A DNA stretch of 51,362 nt, from contig WAOD01000053.1 of NCBI GenBank assembly GCA_015521465.1, positions 1 through 51,362 of the forward strand, given 5' to 3'. Both the position numbers and the translations under genes were made by a program. Below the pieces are notes generated by a model. It made no database searches. It was not told the origin of the DNA and saw only the letters and a list, made by a program, of their open reading frames with translations. The stretch comes from DHVE2 group archaeon. GTDB lineage: Archaea; Thermoplasmatota; Thermoplasmata; Thermoplasmatales; Aciduliprofundaceae. This document shows positions 11,361 through 20,824 of this stretch, one piece after another (the first letter of the stretch is position 1; the number at the start of each line of letters is the position of its first letter).

Positions 11361-13487
11361 ATGGGAAACGTATTTATTGTATATTCCATTAACAAGTCAG
11401 TGGACCTTGAAGATTTACCGTTGCCCGTGGAGTACATCGATGTTTTTCGCAAGGAAGGTATAAAGAGCCTGTACGAGTACCAGCGAGAGGCGCTTGACAA
11501 CATATTCAGGGGTAAAAGCATAGTGGTGTCAGTGCCCACTGCAAGCGGCAAGACTATTTTGGGGTATCTGGCAATTCTCCGCGCGAAAAAGCTTGGATTG
11601 AAGAGCGTGTACATAGTGCCCCTTCGAGCCCTCGCCATGGAAAAGTACGAGGAGTTGAAAAAGTTTGAAAAGTACGGACTCAGAGTGGCGCTTGCCATGG
11701 GTGATTACGACAGTCCTGGAGGGTACTTGGAAAGGTACGATGTTGTGGTGGCTACCAGCGAGAAAATGGACTCGATACTTCGGCACAATCCAGATTATCC
11801 GTACGAGCTTGGCGTTGTTGTGGTTGACGAGGTGCATCTTTTAGGGGAGGAATCTCGCGGTCCAACTCTGGAGATGGTTATTTCCCGAATTAGGGCGGTG
11901 AACGATGAGGTGCAATTCGTTGCGCTATCCGCAACGATAAAGAACTCCTCTGAGCTTGCAGAATGGCTCAGTGCGGAGCACATTTACAGCGAGTTCAGGC
12001 CAGTGCCTCTCAAATTGGGTGTTTTTTACGATACTCGCATCGTTTACGAAGATGGCACCGAGGAGGAGATGCGCAGAGATACCATCGTGGTGGGAAACAT
12101 AGTTAAGAGGAGAATAGAGGAAGGTGGCCAGCTTTTGATTTTTGTTAATCGTAGAAAATCCGCCGAGTCCCTTGCTACCAAGTTGCAGAGGCGTGTACTT
12201 TCATTGCTTTCTCCAGAGGAAAAAGATGCTTTGGAAGAACTGGCGAAGAAGATAGACGAGGAGGAGTACACTGTTTACTCCGAGAAGATATCCAAGATGC
12301 TCAGGCACGGCGTTGCATTTCACCACGCTGGTTTGAGCAATTCCCAGCGCAGGTTGGTGGAAGAGGGCTTTAAAAGGCGCTTGATTAAAGTCATAGTGGC
12401 CACGCCAACCCTTGCAGCAGGTATCAATCTGCCGTCTCGCACGGTGATTGTCCGTGATTTGACCCGTTACGATGGCTATGGCAGTGTTCTCATTCCCGTT
12501 ATGGAAGTTAAGCAGATGCTTGGACGAGCGGGAAGACCCAAATACGATCGTTACGGAGAGGGCATTCTATGCGCCACCAGCGAAAAGCGCGCAGAGATGT
12601 ACATGGATGTTTATATTCGGGGTGATACTGAGGAGATAGAATCCCAGCTTGCGAGTCCTCGAGCACTGCGGGTGCACATACTCTCATTGATTGCCAGCGA
12701 CTTGGTGTCCACTCGAGAGGACATTATTGATTTCTTCAGAACAACCTTTTACGGTCACAGGATTCCTGCGGACACATTGCTGGGGCAGGTGGATGCGGTG
12801 GTGGATTTTCTCAAGGATAATGGCTTTGTTGAAGAGCGAAAATTCATAAGGGCAACACCCATGGGAAAGCGCGTTTCGGATTTGTACATAGACCCGGAAA
12901 GCGCCATTCTGATGGAAAAGTGCTTCTCCATGGATTATGACGAGTACTGCGTGCTTCATACCATTTCAACAACTCCTGATATGCGCGTGGTGCGGGCGAA
13001 GAAGAGCGAGATGGAATCCCTTTACGCCAAAAGCGTTCTGCATGAGCTTGCGGTGAGCGAATTTGAAGTTCCCCAAGATAGATTTTTTGCTGCAATCAAA
13101 ACAGCCAACATATTGCAGGAATGGGCATCGGAAGCGAGTCAGGAGGAAATAATCGAGCGGTATGACATTGGCCCTGGGGACTTGCATGCGATAGTGGAAA
13201 TGGCGGAATGGTTGCTTTACTCTTTCGGGGAAATAGCGCAGGTTGTAAAGTATCCGCATGTGAGGGATATTCATAACCTGACAATGAGGGTAAAGTACGG
13301 AGTGCAGGAGGAACTGCTCCCAATTGTAACTCTTCGTGGCGTTGGCCGCGTACGTGCTCGCAGGCTCTTTGAAAGCGGGTTCAATAGCATGGAGAAGCTA
13401 CGGAACGCCACGGTGCCCCAGTTAACAAGGATTCCGGGAATTGGCGAGAGGCTTGCGAGGGAGATTTTAAAGCAGGCTCAAAAATAA
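11361..13487 (+). CDS. hel308: Ski2-like DNA helicase Hel308
   Basis: SVPTASGKTILGYLAILRA, VVDEVHLLGEESRGPTLE, LSATIKN, ATPTLAAGINLPSRTVI, QMLGRAGRPKYDRYGEG, C-terminal HhH LRGVGRVRARRLFESGF / IPGIGERLAREIL. Confidence 0.93.
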   Translation: MGNVFIVYSINKSVDLEDLPLPVEYIDVFRKEGIKSLYEYQREALDNIFRGKSIVVSVPTASGKTILGYLAILRAKKLGLKSVYIVPLRALAMEKYEELKKFEKYGLRVALAMGDYDSPGGYLERYDVVVATSEKMDSILRHNPDYPYELGVVVVDEVHLLGEESRGPTLEMVISRIRAVNDEVQFVALSATIKNSSELAEWLSAEHIYSEFRPVPLKLGVFYDTRIVYEDGTEEEMRRDTIVVGNIVKRRIEEGGQLLIFVNRRKSAESLATKLQRRVLSLLSPEEKDALEELAKKIDEEEYTVYSEKISKMLRHGVAFHHAGLSNSQRRLVEEGFKRRLIKVIVATPTLAAGINLPSRTVIVRDLTRYDGYGSVLIPVMEVKQMLGRAGRPKYDRYGEGILCATSEKRAEMYMDVYIRGDTEEIESQLASPRALRVHILSLIASDLVSTREDIIDFFRTTFYGHRIPADTLLGQVDAVVDFLKDNGFVEERKFIRATPMGKRVSDLYIDPESAILMEKCFSMDYDEYCVLHTISTTPDMRVVRAKKSEMESLYAKSVLHELAVSEFEVPQDRFFAAIKTANILQEWASEASQEEIIERYDIGPGDLHAIVEMAEWLLYSFGEIAQVVKYPHVRDIHNLTMRVKYGVQEELLPIVTLRGVGRVRARRLFESGFNSMEKLRNATVPQLTRIPGIGERLAREILKQAQK

Positions 13488-13497
13488 AGCTATTGCC

Positions 13498-15699
13498 CTA
13501 TCTTTTTTTCCTGCGGTATATCCCTAAGATAGCAAGTAATATTAAAAAGGTGATTAACCCGGCATATATGAGTGGCATGTTGAAGTTAATATTTTCGTTA
13601 TGTAAAGTTCCCCTTGTGGTGGGTGGATTTCTTAGAGGTTTATAATCAATATTTCCCGGGGCGATGAAATAGGGAGAATCGATTATGCCATCGTGATTTG
13701 TATAATTCATATACTCCCAGTTTTCCCAGTAATTTCCCTCCTGGCTGTTGTTCCACCGGTTATGCCATGTTGTATTCCCGAAGGGCAATGACCAGAAACA
13801 AATTCCGCTGCCAGTATATCTGCCGTAGAAGGAGTTTGCGTATAAAAGATTATTTTCCGAGCGACTGATGTTCATTAAACAGCTAACGTTTTTTATGATA
13901 TTTCCAAAAAATGTGTTGTTTGATGAGAGCCATAAAACAATTCCTGTTTCAAGTGGGTTTGTTGAGTATCTGAATAGAATACTCCCTGTAATTATATTAT
14001 TGAAAAAACGCGAGTTGTTTACGGAGCCGATGAACATTCCACTTGAAGTGAAGTTGTATATGGAGTTGTTTTCAACATCTATGTTTTTTAAGTAGTATTG
14101 CCTATGGAAATAGATTGCCATTAGAAATATTCCATTATTTGGATTTTCAATTAAATTATTCATTATAACTATACTTTTGGAGTGATGATATTTAGCATTA
14201 TATTTAACATTGCCGTGTTCATCTGTTTGCATTTTTCCCATTATTATCATTGCTCCTTGAAAAACAGCTACTCCTGCTCTGTTGATAATCAGGTGATTTT
14301 TTAATACTGAAACATTAGACGAATCGTATATTTCTATTCCCGATGAGCCTCCTGCAATTACGTTATCTTCAATGACCACATTGGAGCAATTTATTAGTTC
14401 AATTCCCATCGCTTCTTGATTATCGGGTGTTATGATATAGTTATCCACAATCTTTACATATAGAGTGGTGTCTTGAAAGATCAAACCTTTATTTCCTCTG
14501 ATATATAGATTAGAAATGATTATTGGATCGCCTTTTTTTCCGGACCCCTTTAACCCTTCATACTTTGCAAATTCAATTAAATCATGATTGTTGTCTATAA
14601 AAATTGGCTTGTGATTTTTATAATTTACTGCTATCCATGGGTGAAGCAGGGGAATACCTAAAAAGCAAGCAGTTGATACATACTTTTCAAAGCCATCGTT
14701 CTCTTTAAGACTTGATGAGAGGTATGATAACATGGCCTCTCCGAAATTGGAGCCATAAGCAAGGGGTAAATAATAAGAGTTCATATCCTGCGGGTAAACG
14801 TAGCCTGTAGCGCTAAATGCACCTAACCCTTTGCCGTGCATTATGAAGTGGTTGGCAACGGCACCCCTGTAAAAGTCTGCTGCGTGGCAGCTAATATCTG
14901 TGTAAAATAAAATTTTTGGATGGATAATATCAATATCTTCCGTGGTTATATTGCCCCAGCCATTTCCCTCTCTTATCAAAAACCTGTATCCGTCTGAATG
15001 TGCGACTATATGTAATATGGTGTAATTTTCATCAAGAATATTTTTTAAAAATTTAGAAGTTGTGGTTTCTGTTTGGTAATACACAATGCTCGGATACACC
15101 TTATTGAGATTTTCACTTACGTTATTGTAAAGCAGGGAAAAGTCATCGTCCACAAACCCTGCGCCCTCAGGCAATGATTTTATTTTCCCCGTCACGTATT
15201 TTATAACTCTCTGTAAATAGTTGTTTATCTGGGTAACGTTGTTTCCGTTCTCGTCCGTGGAACGGACTATGCCCAGCCATATGCTCGGGCTCTTTATGCT
15301 TTTACCTACTGCCAGACTATCCTCCACTTGCCAGTTCCCCTGCAAATCCATATAAAAATATGGCAAAAGGATGTATTCTCTCGTGTAGTAATTGTAGTAC
15401 CTCGGGATTACTATGTTTCCTATGAATACCGCACCCACGGCGCCTTCTCGGTACTCTTCTTGCAGATAGTTTCTAAGCAGGGTGGCGTTATGTGAACTCC
15501 AAGTTTTTATAATTACTTTGTAATTTTTTATTGTGGAAATATAATGGAGTAAGTTGGTTTTTATGGATTTATAAATGGTGGAATTAACCACGAAAATTAC
15601 CATCTTTTCTTTTTGGTATGCATGCGTAGCCATGACAAAGTTTTGGGAGCTTCCCAGTATAATCAGTATGATTACAAGGGTTAATATGCTTTTAGTCAT
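13498..15699 (-). CDS. Secreted C25 (gingipain-like) peptidase domain fused to NosD-like right-handed beta-helix repeats, C-terminal TM anchor
   Basis: Signal peptide; VFIGNIVIPRYYN; LHIVAHSDGYRF (candidate His); KILFYTDISCHAADF (candidate Cys); then repeats such as GIELINCSNVVIEDNVIAGGSSGIEIYDSSNVSVLKN; tail LIYAGLITFLILLAILGIYRRKKR. Confidence 0.7.
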   Translation of the reverse strand: MTKSILTLVIILIILGSSQNFVMATHAYQKEKMVIFVVNSTIYKSIKTNLLHYISTIKNYKVIIKTWSSHNATLLRNYLQEEYREGAVGAVFIGNIVIPRYYNYYTREYILLPYFYMDLQGNWQVEDSLAVGKSIKSPSIWLGIVRSTDENGNNVTQINNYLQRVIKYVTGKIKSLPEGAGFVDDDFSLLYNNVSENLNKVYPSIVYYQTETTTSKFLKNILDENYTILHIVAHSDGYRFLIREGNGWGNITTEDIDIIHPKILFYTDISCHAADFYRGAVANHFIMHGKGLGAFSATGYVYPQDMNSYYLPLAYGSNFGEAMLSYLSSSLKENDGFEKYVSTACFLGIPLLHPWIAVNYKNHKPIFIDNNHDLIEFAKYEGLKGSGKKGDPIIISNLYIRGNKGLIFQDTTLYVKIVDNYIITPDNQEAMGIELINCSNVVIEDNVIAGGSSGIEIYDSSNVSVLKNHLIINRAGVAVFQGAMIIMGKMQTDEHGNVKYNAKYHHSKSIVIMNNLIENPNNGIFLMAIYFHRQYYLKNIDVENNSIYNFTSSGMFIGSVNNSRFFNNIITGSILFRYSTNPLETGIVLWLSSNNTFFGNIIKNVSCLMNISRSENNLLYANSFYGRYTGSGICFWSLPFGNTTWHNRWNNSQEGNYWENWEYMNYTNHDGIIDSPYFIAPGNIDYKPLRNPPTTRGTLHNENINFNMPLIYAGLITFLILLAILGIYRRKKR

Positions 15700-15756
15700 C
15701 CCATGTGGAATATTTTACTCGCTATTTATATTTTCGGAAGTTTGAAGAATGATTGT

Positions 15757-16629
15757 TTAATCGTATTTTGCAGTGAGCATATGGCTTCCATCGCATGTTT
15801 TTGCGGAGTTCAGCGGGAGCCCCTCGCGACAAACGGAAAATGGAATATCGTATTCATCTGCCAGGCTTCGTACTCTTTTCAGCAATTTGTATCTCAGCTC
15901 TCTTGGCGCGTAGCGTATCCCGCGAACCATCTCATTTTTCTCGTAGTAAATCTTGCTGAGATACTCGGCCTTCTCTTTAAACACCCCTGCAACGCGTTTG
16001 AAATTATCGCCCTTCGCTTTGTACGTGGATGATATTATCTGGTCAACTCCTATGGATGATAGAACTTTTACCAGATTTCGCAAATCTGTCTGCAAGTCGT
16101 TTATTCCGGGGATTATTGGGTCAATTCTCACTGCAACCTTAATTTCCTTTTCTTTCAGTTTCTCTATGGCTTTAATTCTCATTTCTGGTGGGGGTGCCAT
16201 GGGCTCAAGTTTTCTCGCTAAATTTTCATCAAGGGTTGTTATTGTTATCGAGACCACCGATGGCATACTTGATAGTATGTCAGCATCCCTCGTAACCAAA
16301 TCTGATTTTGTGAGAATCAAAACTGGAAATCCGTGCCTTTTCAGCAATTCCAAAGTTCCCCGCGTTATTCTTTTTTCCTTTTCAATTTTTGGATACGGGT
16401 CGGAAGAATTGCTCATTGAAACGGGTAATTTGGGTGCTTTTTTAAGGTCCCTTTCAATTTTTCTTAAAAAATCCTTTTTCTCGCGTACCTTCCAGGGATC
16501 CGGAATGTATGATGTTATGTAACAGTAAATACAGCGATGCTCGCATCCTGTGTACGGGTCTATGCTGTATTTTTGCGGGCACGTGCATAGTGGAAAGTTC
16601 CATGGATCGAAGAGGTGCAGGTAATACAC
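15757..16629 (-). CDS. Radical SAM protein (SplB-like)
   Basis: YSIDPYTGCEHRCIYCYITSYIPDPW (CxxxCxxC), LTKSDLVTRDADIL, RIDPIIPGIND. Confidence 0.85.
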   Translation of the reverse strand: MYYLHLFDPWNFPLCTCPQKYSIDPYTGCEHRCIYCYITSYIPDPWKVREKKDFLRKIERDLKKAPKLPVSMSNSSDPYPKIEKEKRITRGTLELLKRHGFPVLILTKSDLVTRDADILSSMPSVVSITITTLDENLARKLEPMAPPPEMRIKAIEKLKEKEIKVAVRIDPIIPGINDLQTDLRNLVKVLSSIGVDQIISSTYKAKGDNFKRVAGVFKEKAEYLSKIYYEKNEMVRGIRYAPRELRYKLLKRVRSLADEYDIPFSVCREGLPLNSAKTCDGSHMLTAKYD

Positions 16630-16744
16630 ATCCGGTCAAACGCTTGATTTATTTAAATGTGCTCCAAATTCTTATGCATTATGGTTTGTTATCATTGTTG
16701 ATAAACATTCTAGATTAAGTTATTTTGCCGAATCTTCTTGAAAA

Positions 16745-16756
16745 GGTATATATATA
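16745..16756 (+). promoter_or_regulatory. Putative TATA box for response regulator gene
   Basis: GGTATATATATAA ~25 nt upstream of the probable ATG at 16777. Confidence 0.5.
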
Positions 16757-16776
16757 ACGAGTTCATATCTTCTAAT

Positions 16777-17367
16777 ATGGGTTTTGCCGAGCCTTCTTTG
16801 AAGCTTCTCACCGTTGATGACGAGGAGGAAATAACCAAGTTAGTGCGTCTGTACTTTTCAAAAAGGGGTTACGATGTGCTCGAAGCTCATAATGGTGAAG
16901 AAGCAATAAAGATCATTGAAGAAAATCCTGATTTAGACGTAATTCTCCTTGATGTTATGCTTCCTGATACGAATGGTATTGAGATTCTGGAGCAGGTGCG
17001 TCCTTACTTACAGAACACCGTGATTATAATGGTTACGGGGGTTAATGACCTGGAAACAGTGGTTAATGCCATGAAGTTGGGGGCAGATGATTACGCCGTA
17101 AAGCCCTTCAGGTTTGGGGATTTAGAAGCAAAGATTGAGAGCGCTTTGAATAAGAAGAGCTTGAGAGAGATTAAAGAGGGCATGACCGCTAAAGAAGCAA
17201 TGGAGAAGTTAAAGCAGTTTAAGGATGGCAACGTGGTCATTACTTTTACCTTTGACGATATTGAAGAGCTCAACAAATTTACCGAGATGGCAAAAAACAC
17301 CGGTAAAGTTGATATATTGGATGTCAGGGTAGGAGACGAGTACGAGGTGAGCCTTAAGTTGAAATGA
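16777..17367 (+). CDS. CheY-like response regulator with C-terminal extension
   Basis: LLTVDDEEEITKLVRLYFSKRGYDVLEAHNGEEAIKI, VILLDVMLPDTNGIEIL, MVTGV, DDYAVKPF. In-frame ATG at 16777 preferred over the track start 16738 because the TATA box lies within the extension. Confidence 0.88.
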   Translation: MGFAEPSLKLLTVDDEEEITKLVRLYFSKRGYDVLEAHNGEEAIKIIEENPDLDVILLDVMLPDTNGIEILEQVRPYLQNTVIIMVTGVNDLETVVNAMKLGADDYAVKPFRFGDLEAKIESALNKKSLREIKEGMTAKEAMEKLKQFKDGNVVITFTFDDIEELNKFTEMAKNTGKVDILDVRVGDEYEVSLKLK

Positions 17368-17383
17368 GCATGCGGGGATTTTA

Positions 17384-18229
17384 ATGATTGGGGACTTTGT
17401 TGGGGCGGTGGATTTCATACATCCCTACGGGCGGGGGTTTATGATTTACACAGATAAAGAGTGGGAGCATGGTAAGGTAAAGTTAGAGAGTGATTTTATA
17501 ACTATTTTTAACGGAAGTTACGTGAAGATACCCTTTGATTTCATAATTAGCATTGATAAGAGCATTACCCTGCCGGCAATCAGGGAGGGTCGGGCCCTGC
17601 TGTTGATAGAGTACATGGATGTTAAGAGAAGGGAGAACGTGTATCTTTTGCTATCTTCTGCTGAATCTTTTATGAGAAAGCTGCGTCTTGGAATCTTGGA
17701 GAGGATAACCTCTAAAACGAGAATAATGTTCAATTTTGAAGGTAAATGGTATTCCGGGCGAATGGTGGTTGGTGACAGCTGCGTGTCATTTATATCTAGC
17801 ATTACTTTGAGGATAGAAATCCCATGGATTGTTGGGGTAAGTCGCAAAAAGATGGAGTACGGGTTTAAAAAGATAGGTGTGATTTACATTGAGTACGATG
17901 ATGGTCATCTTAAACGTAACGTTATGGTTTTTGTCAATCCTGTCAAGCGAATGTTTTTCTGGAAACTCATGAATCAGCTTGTTGAGGATTATATTAACAC
18001 CAGCATAATGTCAAATATTAAGAATGTGGAGAAGATGATTCTACATCTTATTTCAAAGGGGTGGAGCTACGGGGATATAATGGCAAAGTTGGAGCTTACC
18101 AAGGATGAGATGGAGCGAATTGTTAATAATCTTGAAAAATACGGGGTAATAAGGAAAATAGTGGTTTTGAAATTAACGGATAGGGGAAAAAAGGTGCTTG
18201 ACGAGATTACAGTTTTAGATTTGCAATGA
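17384..18229 (+). CDS. CheF-like (DUF439) taxis adaptor protein, C-terminal wHTH-like region
   Basis: Small PH-like repeats (KVKLESDFITIFNGSYVKIPFDFIISIDKSI) and a C-terminal winged-helix-like region (ILHLISKGWSYGDIMAKLELTKDEMERIVNNLEKYGVIRKIVVLKLTDRGKKVLDEI) resemble archaeal CheF; adjacent to a CheY-like gene. Confidence 0.55.
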   Translation: MIGDFVGAVDFIHPYGRGFMIYTDKEWEHGKVKLESDFITIFNGSYVKIPFDFIISIDKSITLPAIREGRALLLIEYMDVKRRENVYLLLSSAESFMRKLRLGILERITSKTRIMFNFEGKWYSGRMVVGDSCVSFISSITLRIEIPWIVGVSRKKMEYGFKKIGVIYIEYDDGHLKRNVMVFVNPVKRMFFWKLMNQLVEDYINTSIMSNIKNVEKMILHLISKGWSYGDIMAKLELTKDEMERIVNNLEKYGVIRKIVVLKLTDRGKKVLDEITVLDLQ

Positions 18230-18881
18230 TTCCTGCAGCTTCAACCAGGTTCTTAGCGTGAAAATCCCCATGCTGTGTGGAATCACCTATTTTTATTGCA
18301 ATCATACCAACCTTTTTTGCGCCTACCATGTCTCTTTCTTCTGAGTCCCCTATGTATACTCTATTATTGCTCTTTGAGTTGCGCAGCGCCATTTGGAAAA
18401 TTCTTGGATTGGGCTTTCCGACCATGGCATCTTCGGCAGTGGTTATTGAATCAAAAAAATCAATTATGCCAAGAGATCTCAGGAGTTTTTTGGTGTACGG
18501 TCTGTCCCCGTCCGTGATTATCCCCATGTGCTCTGCGATTTCTCTAAGTGCCTCGAGTCCTTCCATTGCCCGCGGGGCAAGTTTCACGTAAATCCCGTGT
18601 AGCTCCACGTATTTTTGATGAATCCACTTAATCTCCTTTTCTTCCAGTTTCCTGTTGAGAATGTGCGCTATGGCATCGCTTACTAAGTTTCTTATTGGAT
18701 GATATTCTTCTGCTCTTCTATCCATGAACGGTTTTCTGTAATCGTTGATTCTTTTTACAAGCTCTCTTGCGTCCATTTTGATGTCAAACTTCCCCTTTAT
18801 TTCTTCACCAAGTTTTAAAAGAGCGTGCTCCTCGCTCTTCATGTCAGTTATTGTTCCGGTCATATCCAAAAACACGTCCAT
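18207..18881 (-). CDS. HAD-superfamily hydrolase
   Basis: MDVFLDMTGTITDM, MGIITDGDRPYTKKLLRSLGI, VGKPNPRIFQMAL, VYIGDSEERDMVGAKKVGM. Confidence 0.85.
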   Translation of the reverse strand: MDVFLDMTGTITDMKSEEHALLKLGEEIKGKFDIKMDARELVKRINDYRKPFMDRRAEEYHPIRNLVSDAIAHILNRKLEEKEIKWIHQKYVELHGIYVKLAPRAMEGLEALREIAEHMGIITDGDRPYTKKLLRSLGIIDFFDSITTAEDAMVGKPNPRIFQMALRNSKSNNRVYIGDSEERDMVGAKKVGMIAIKIGDSTQHGDFHAKNLVEAAGIIANLKL

Positions 18882-18912
18882 GGTTGGGGAATAGAAGACG
18901 CAAATAAAAAGT

Positions 18913-19854
18913 ATGCATTGTCATGCCTGTCCCATGAGAAGGTGCAAGTTCTGCGGAGATGAAGCATACGTGGTGATGCGCTCGCCAAAAATGGCGCTGT
19001 GCAGGGTTCATTACAGGGAATTTGTTGAGAGAAAAATAGAGAGAGTTATTCACCGCTACAAGATGCTCAAAGAGGGGGACAGGCTCCTGGTTGCTGTAAG
19101 TGGGGGCAAAGATGCGCTTGCCACCGCACTCGCACTTAAAAATCTTGGATATGAGTTTGAGTGTCTTCACATAAATCTGGGAATTGGTGAGCATTCTCAG
19201 CTGAGCGAAAATATTTCCCGGGAGCAGTGTGAAAAACTGGGAATCAAGCTTCATATTTTAAATCTAAGGGAACTTGTCGGCGCTGGAATAGGCGAGGTTA
19301 GAACGAGGAGGGCACCGTGCTCTTACTGCGGAATGACCAAAAGATACCTGATGAACAAGTTTGCCGTGGATAATGGCTTTAATGTTATTGCTACGGGCCA
19401 TAATCTGGACGATGAAACGGCGTTTTTGATGGGTAACTTGCTCCACTGGAATTTGAATTATTTGTCCCGGCAGGGACCAATGCTTTCTGAATCCGATAAG
19501 ATGGCGAGGAGAATTAAGCCCCTGTACGAGTTGACAAACGAGGATATTGAAAATTATGTTAGATTATTTGATGTTCCGTATGTCCATGAGAGATGCCCGT
19601 ATTCCGCGGGTGCTAAGAGCATATTGTACGGTAAGGTCCTTAAAGAAGTTGAAGATAAGTCTCCTGGGACTAAGCTTAATTTTGTTAAGGGTTTTCTTAA
19701 AAATCGCGAGCTTTTTCCATCAGAGGATATAGTGCTCAAAGAATGCCGGGTTTGTGGCATGCCCTCTCTGGGTGAGGTGTGCTCTTTTTGCCGGTTCTGG
19801 AATCTAAACAAACCATTAAATTTGAAGGTGAATATCGTGCACGACGATTCATAA
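18913..19854 (+). CDS. tRNA 2-thiolation protein, TtuA/Ctu1/NcsA-like
   Basis: CRFCGDEA-type N-terminal Zn site (CKFCGDEAYV), LLVAVSGGKDALATALAL PP-loop, CSYCGMTKRYLMN, ATGHNLDDETAFLMGN, C-terminal CRVCGMPSLGEVCSFC. Confidence 0.88.
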   Translation: MHCHACPMRRCKFCGDEAYVVMRSPKMALCRVHYREFVERKIERVIHRYKMLKEGDRLLVAVSGGKDALATALALKNLGYEFECLHINLGIGEHSQLSENISREQCEKLGIKLHILNLRELVGAGIGEVRTRRAPCSYCGMTKRYLMNKFAVDNGFNVIATGHNLDDETAFLMGNLLHWNLNYLSRQGPMLSESDKMARRIKPLYELTNEDIENYVRLFDVPYVHERCPYSAGAKSILYGKVLKEVEDKSPGTKLNFVKGFLKNRELFPSEDIVLKECRVCGMPSLGEVCSFCRFWNLNKPLNLKVNIVHDDS

Positions 19855-19909
19855 CCGTGGGGGTAAGTTTTATAATGAATGTGAAGTATGCATCACTGGG
19901 TTGAAGTTT

Positions 19910-20382
19910 ATGGGCGAGGAGAGCCAAGTTTTCGGCACCAAAGTAGAGCAGTACCGCACGATGTTAAAAATTGGAGTGGTTATTTTCACCTCAGGATTAT
20001 TTTTTATAATAACCTCTTATTTCCTATTTTCAGGCCTTGTTGGCTTGATTTTTAATATGGGAGGTTACTTGTCTTTTTTCGTAGGTTTGATTCTGGCTGG
20101 TAACGGTTATATAGGTGTGAGAGACGAACTTAAAAAGATGGGGCAAAGGAGAAAGTACACCCTTTTGGTAAAATATCAATATTCTTTGGTGGTTTTTCCG
20201 CTACCATTGCCGCTTTCCCTGCTATTGCTGTGCCTCTTGGAAGTTTTGCCATTATTTTAGGGTATGTTGGATTAAAGCGAGGCGACAATACTTGTGCAAC
20301 TGCTGGTTTAATTGCGGGAATAATAGGTGTTGTAGGCGGAGCATTAATAGAGTTCCTGTTTCTTATCACGGGAGTAAACTGA
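19910..20382 (+). CDS. Small multi-TM membrane protein split across two frames (0 frame to 20260; -1 frame continuation to TGA at 20380-20382)
   Basis: 0 frame: MGEESQVFG...IGVRDELKKMGQ.... The -1 frame, open from just after a TAA at ~20131, reads KDGAKEKVHPFGKISIFFGGFSATIAAFPAIAVPLGSFAIILGYVGLKRGDNTCATAGLIAGIIGVVGGALIEFLFLITGVN* (hydrophobic, no ATG/GTG/TTG at its start). Junction at cttaaaaagatgggg (20130-20143). Confidence 0.6.
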
Positions 20383-20440
20383 TTATTGAAGTGCTTAAAT
20401 CTACCGTTAATTTATTATACCTTGTGGGAGATGAGGAGTT

Positions 20441-20824
20441 ATGAAGTACTGGAACGGGCACATCATCATGGACGGGATGTCATGGGGAGATCTTGATGGC
20501 GTGTGGGACGAAATGCTGCGCATGTTTTTTCAGGTTACAAGGCAGTTCAGGGACAATCCCGAGATGATAGACATATTGATTCACGAGAATATGGTGGATA
20601 TTAAGCATAACCGCAAACCAGAAGGTTTTAACAGGGATGGTAAGATGAGAATTGTGGTTCCCATAAGCGAGACTCCTGAATTTTTCGTGTATCGCGGTGT
20701 TTATAACGATGATGTGAGGATTGTAACCGAAAAAATAAGTGAGTTTTTGGCCAAGAAGGGAATAAAGCACAGTGTTGAGTGGAATGATATGCTTCTGTTT
20801 AGAATTAAAAAGAGGCGCAGGTAA
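20441..20824 (+). CDS. Conserved-looking hypothetical protein, 127 aa
   Basis: ORF with upstream GGGAGATGAGGAG; stop overlaps the start of the downstream CBS gene (taATGa). Confidence 0.7.
   Translation: MKYWNGHIIMDGMSWGDLDGVWDEMLRMFFQVTRQFRDNPEMIDILIHENMVDIKHNRKPEGFNRDGKMRIVVPISETPEFFVYRGVYNDDVRIVTEKISEFLAKKGIKHSVEWNDMLLFRIKKRRR

Noticed and set aside
13498-16629. Functional link between the radical SAM gene and the C25-NosD gene as a RiPP-type modification/protease pair
   Set aside because: Radical SAM looks SplB-like and standalone; no precursor peptide or transporter nearby, and the 58-nt gap has its own AT-rich promoter-like sequence.
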